Shown here: in pieces, positions 25,205-64,000 of the stretch
Layout: each line of letters begins with the position of its first letter
How positions within the stretch are numbered: the first letter of the stretch is position 1
Origin: Trematomus loennbergii
Lineage: Eukaryota; Chordata; Actinopteri; Perciformes; Nototheniidae
Length of the DNA stretch: 64,000 bases
NCBI GenBank assembly: GCA_012861695.1
Contig: JAAOOA010000524.1
Coordinates: forward strand, 276,501 to 340,500
Direction: 5' to 3'
Notes under the pieces: model-generated
Seen by the model: only the letters and a program-made list of their open reading frames with translations
Databases searched by the model: none
What the model was told of the DNA's origin: nothing
Program-made: the position numbers and the translations under genes

Positions 25205-25582
25205 TGGATAAACATGAATTTCATGAGCCATTTTAACCAACATTAGGTTTGCTATGTTAGCTTAAATAGATCATTTAAGCTACTACCCAAGAGTAACTAT
25301 AGCTTTAACCATGTGTAGCATGTAGCACGTAGCATTTGGAAAAACATGAATTACATAACGACCCATTTTGACTAAAATGTGTTTTTGCTATGTTAGCTCG
25401 AACATTGGATCATTTAAGCTACTACCCAAGAGTGACTAGCATGTTGCATTTCTAGCATGTAGCAACTAGCATTTGGAAAAACATGAATTGCATTATGAGC
25501 CATTTTAACTAACATTAGGTTTTCCAATATAGTTCAAACTATCATAGATCATATAGGTACCTACTAAAGAGTAACTAGCAAG
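25205..25582. repeat. Three-copy tandem repeat, period ~135 bp
   Basis: The unit starts near AAACATGAATT (at about 25210, 25342 and 25479) and contains GAGCCATTTTAACCAACATTAGG, TGCTATGTTAGCT and AGCTACTACCCAAGAGTAACTA. The third copy is the most diverged. It is a small local minisatellite with no coding content. Confidence 0.85.
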
Positions 25583-25697
25583 AGTGAAATGTGCTAAAAA
25601 AAAATAATTTGACTTGACTTAACAATTTGCAGTTCTGTATTGAGTGATTAGAAACAGGAAACAGTAACCATCCAAGTGATTTATTGTTAAACGTGTA

Positions 25698-26009
25698 ATG
25701 ATTGACATTGTTCCTGCCTGCACTCAATCTAATGTGATGTTACTGAAGGCAACGGAAAGCCTCGCTAATGGCCACGACCTTGGCTGGACAACCTGGAAGT
25801 CACTTAATAGACTGCGTGTGGAACAGGGGAGGTGCAAAGCACTGATGAAAGTGTGGAACTACACTACAGAAGACACGTGCAGCTGTGGATCAGTGCCAGA
25901 CAACGTCCCACCTACTGGAATGTGCCGATGCCCCCCGGTGCAGTCCAGAAGACCTGGCAGAACCTACCCCATCAGCTGTGGCCTGTGCCCGATACTGGCA
26001 GAATGACAT
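25698..26009 (+). pseudogene. LINE reverse-transcriptase C-terminal remnant
   Basis: The plus strand encodes GHDLGWTTWKSLNRLRVEQG and then a CSCG motif. After a one-base frame break near 25909 it continues SHLLECADAPRCSPEDLAEP to a TGA at 26007-26009. The pattern W..LNRLR....GR....W......C.CG.....HLL.C is the C-terminal zinc-knuckle-like region of non-LTR retrotransposon ORFs. It lies 184 bp beyond the stop of the glucosidase gene and on the opposite strand. The remnant is short and frame-broken, hence non-functional. The exact LINE clade cannot be set from this piece. Confidence 0.7.
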
Positions 26010-26077
26010 CTGAAATTGCTACGGACTCGAAGAAGACTGAAGGTTTAAAACTACAAAGATATACTAAAACAATTTCA

Positions 26078-26083
26078 TTTATT
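26078..26083 (-). terminator. Candidate poly(A) signal of the glucosidase gene
   Basis: AATAAA on the minus strand, 109 bases past the stop codon, and the nearest such hexamer downstream. The implied 3' UTR is short and ends just beside the LINE remnant. Confidence 0.5.
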
Positions 26084-26191
26084 GGTATGCTCATCAATGA
26101 AGGCACTGCACAAAGGTAATTTAAAGTAAAAAACACATTTCATTTACTTTACACTATATTTTATAGCAGTGCAGCATAATGTACAGGTATA

Positions 26192-62721
<36,530 letters not shown>

Positions 62722-64000
62722 CTATAACGCAGAGGACACACACAGTTAATGCCTTATTTGCAGTGCTGGAGAGTAACTAAGTACATTTACTCAAGTATTA
62801 TCATACTAATCAAGTACTTTATAGTTCTGCTCCACAATGATTCATTCAAAATTGTATTTTAAGACATATAAAGCTTTAATAAAATAATAATATATATATG
62901 TTAATAATTAAGTTTTTGGGAGAAGGGGTGGGATTAAATAAGTGTAAACTTCTTCCCACCCCTTTTCGGATGTGTAATTAAGTAGATCATTTGTTTATAC
63001 ATGACTTAGAATCAGTAATATTTTGGTATATCAATTTGACACTGCTTAATTTTGTATTTTATAATAATTTTCATGTTCAATTTTTGTATTATTGTTTTAC
63101 ACATTCAAAATAAATCTAATCAAATCAAAATAAACTGGCCTATTCTTCCTTCAAAATATTGTTCTTGCTGCAATTTCAAATAGCACTAATCCATATTGCG
63201 ATTTGGATGAAAATTGGATAAATCGTACAGCCCTAGTACTGGTAGTAAGCATCTCCTATAAACACCCAGTGCTCCTGTCCATCACTCAAACAGATGTTCA
63301 GAATGATTTCCCATCTGTCGCCCCTTCCCCACCCAAGTGTAATGATATCATTCAGGGAGAACATCACTGTCATACATCAAACATGCATGGCAATTTGGCA
63401 GTGCTGTGTGAAGCAGGAACACGGCGTGCTTGATCCAACAAAGCTCCAGCAGCGTGACGTCGATCAATTATGCTCGGTGTTGTGGAATGAGGGAAGTCTA
63501 AAGTCTCTGGTGGATTTAAACTTTGAACTTGAATTAACGTAATCAGGATATTAAAAAAAGGTAACTGTATTCCTTTCCAGTTACATAAAAACAAGACGAT
63601 ATCAGATTACTGTTACAATCCTAAAAATTGGGGATTACTAGCAGGTTTAAATTGTAAGTAATCTAAAAAATCATATTGTGTTTGTTGTAAAAGGATCAGA
63701 TTTAGTTTCTTCTCTGTAAGCTGTACTGTTCTGTAGGCTATTACTTGAAGTGGGAATCTATATATTTACTGCTTTGAATCTGCTTTGTGGTTTTCACTTA
63801 CTTTGTTATTATTTGTATTCAGTAGGTGAACCTATATGTTCATAAAATAGTAGGTGTGATCTTAACCTAGAATTAACTAAAACATTTTCTGTCATGTTAT
63901 TTCTGCTTTTTTAAACTGTAGTAGAGGACACATTTCAGATACTAAATATCTTGGTTTCTTCTTTTCTAAGGTTATATTTATCCGTTGTGTTGCTTAATCT
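62722..64000. other. Intron upstream of window exon 1; repeat fragments only
   Basis: Fragment of the hAT-like family of 34195 (GAGAGTAACTAAGTACATTT at 62769), a common fish motif AATCGTACAGCCCTAGT near 63220, and a third copy of the TTACTGTTACA / GATTACTAGCAGG repeat (63560-63655). The preceding exon of the gene must lie beyond 64000. Confidence 0.55.

Overview
The window looks like teleost fish nuclear DNA, probably a percomorph. It has intron-rich genes with GT-AG splice sites, long (AC)n arrays, tRNA-derived SINEs with the usual fish 3' tail, and many short DNA transposons with 8-bp or TTAA target duplications. The identification rests on sequence character only. No bacterial or viral genome, RNA gene or CRISPR array was seen.

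The one clear gene is on the minus strand from 62721 down to 26192. It is the 3' half of an intestinal brush-border alpha-glucosidase of the sucrase-isomaltase / maltase-glucoamylase type (two tandem GH31 units). I could place 25 exons with canonical splice sites. The first holds the end of the N-terminal GH31 unit. The second and third hold the second trefoil domain. The rest encode the complete C-terminal GH31 unit, including the nucleophile motif DMNE, the acid/base motif WLGDN and the motif GADICGF, down to a stop at 26192-26194. The first half of the gene lies beyond the right edge. Three exons each lack one base relative to the frame required by their neighbours and by the family. Two of these give an in-frame TGA. 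The third could be bypassed by an overlapping splice donor two bases upstream. All three fit the loss of one base from a short homopolymer, so assembly error is the first explanation to test and recent gene decay the second.

The left 26 kb (1-26190) is intergenic. It is filled with transposon remnants, apart from a possible last exon of a plus-strand gene at 380-485 followed by two AATAAA signals. Notable elements are a 2.2-kb fold-back element with two large palindromes (780-2950), an intact non-autonomous hAT element that keeps a BED zinc-finger exon (14635-16070), and a LINE reverse-transcriptase remnant just downstream of the glucosidase gene.

The introns carry the same transposon families. 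There are about ten copies of one TTAA-flanked MITE (called MITE-A here), three of a second (MITE-C, one nested in a hAT element), four of a third (MITE-D), three hAT-like elements, SINE copies and very long (AC)n arrays. A block of about 580 bp next to a MITE-A copy at 16.3-16.9 kb recurs inverted at 44.0-44.5 kb inside an intron. I found no new biological system. The points most worth checking are the frameshifts, the BED-finger hAT element, the inverted duplication and the CA repeats beside splice donors.
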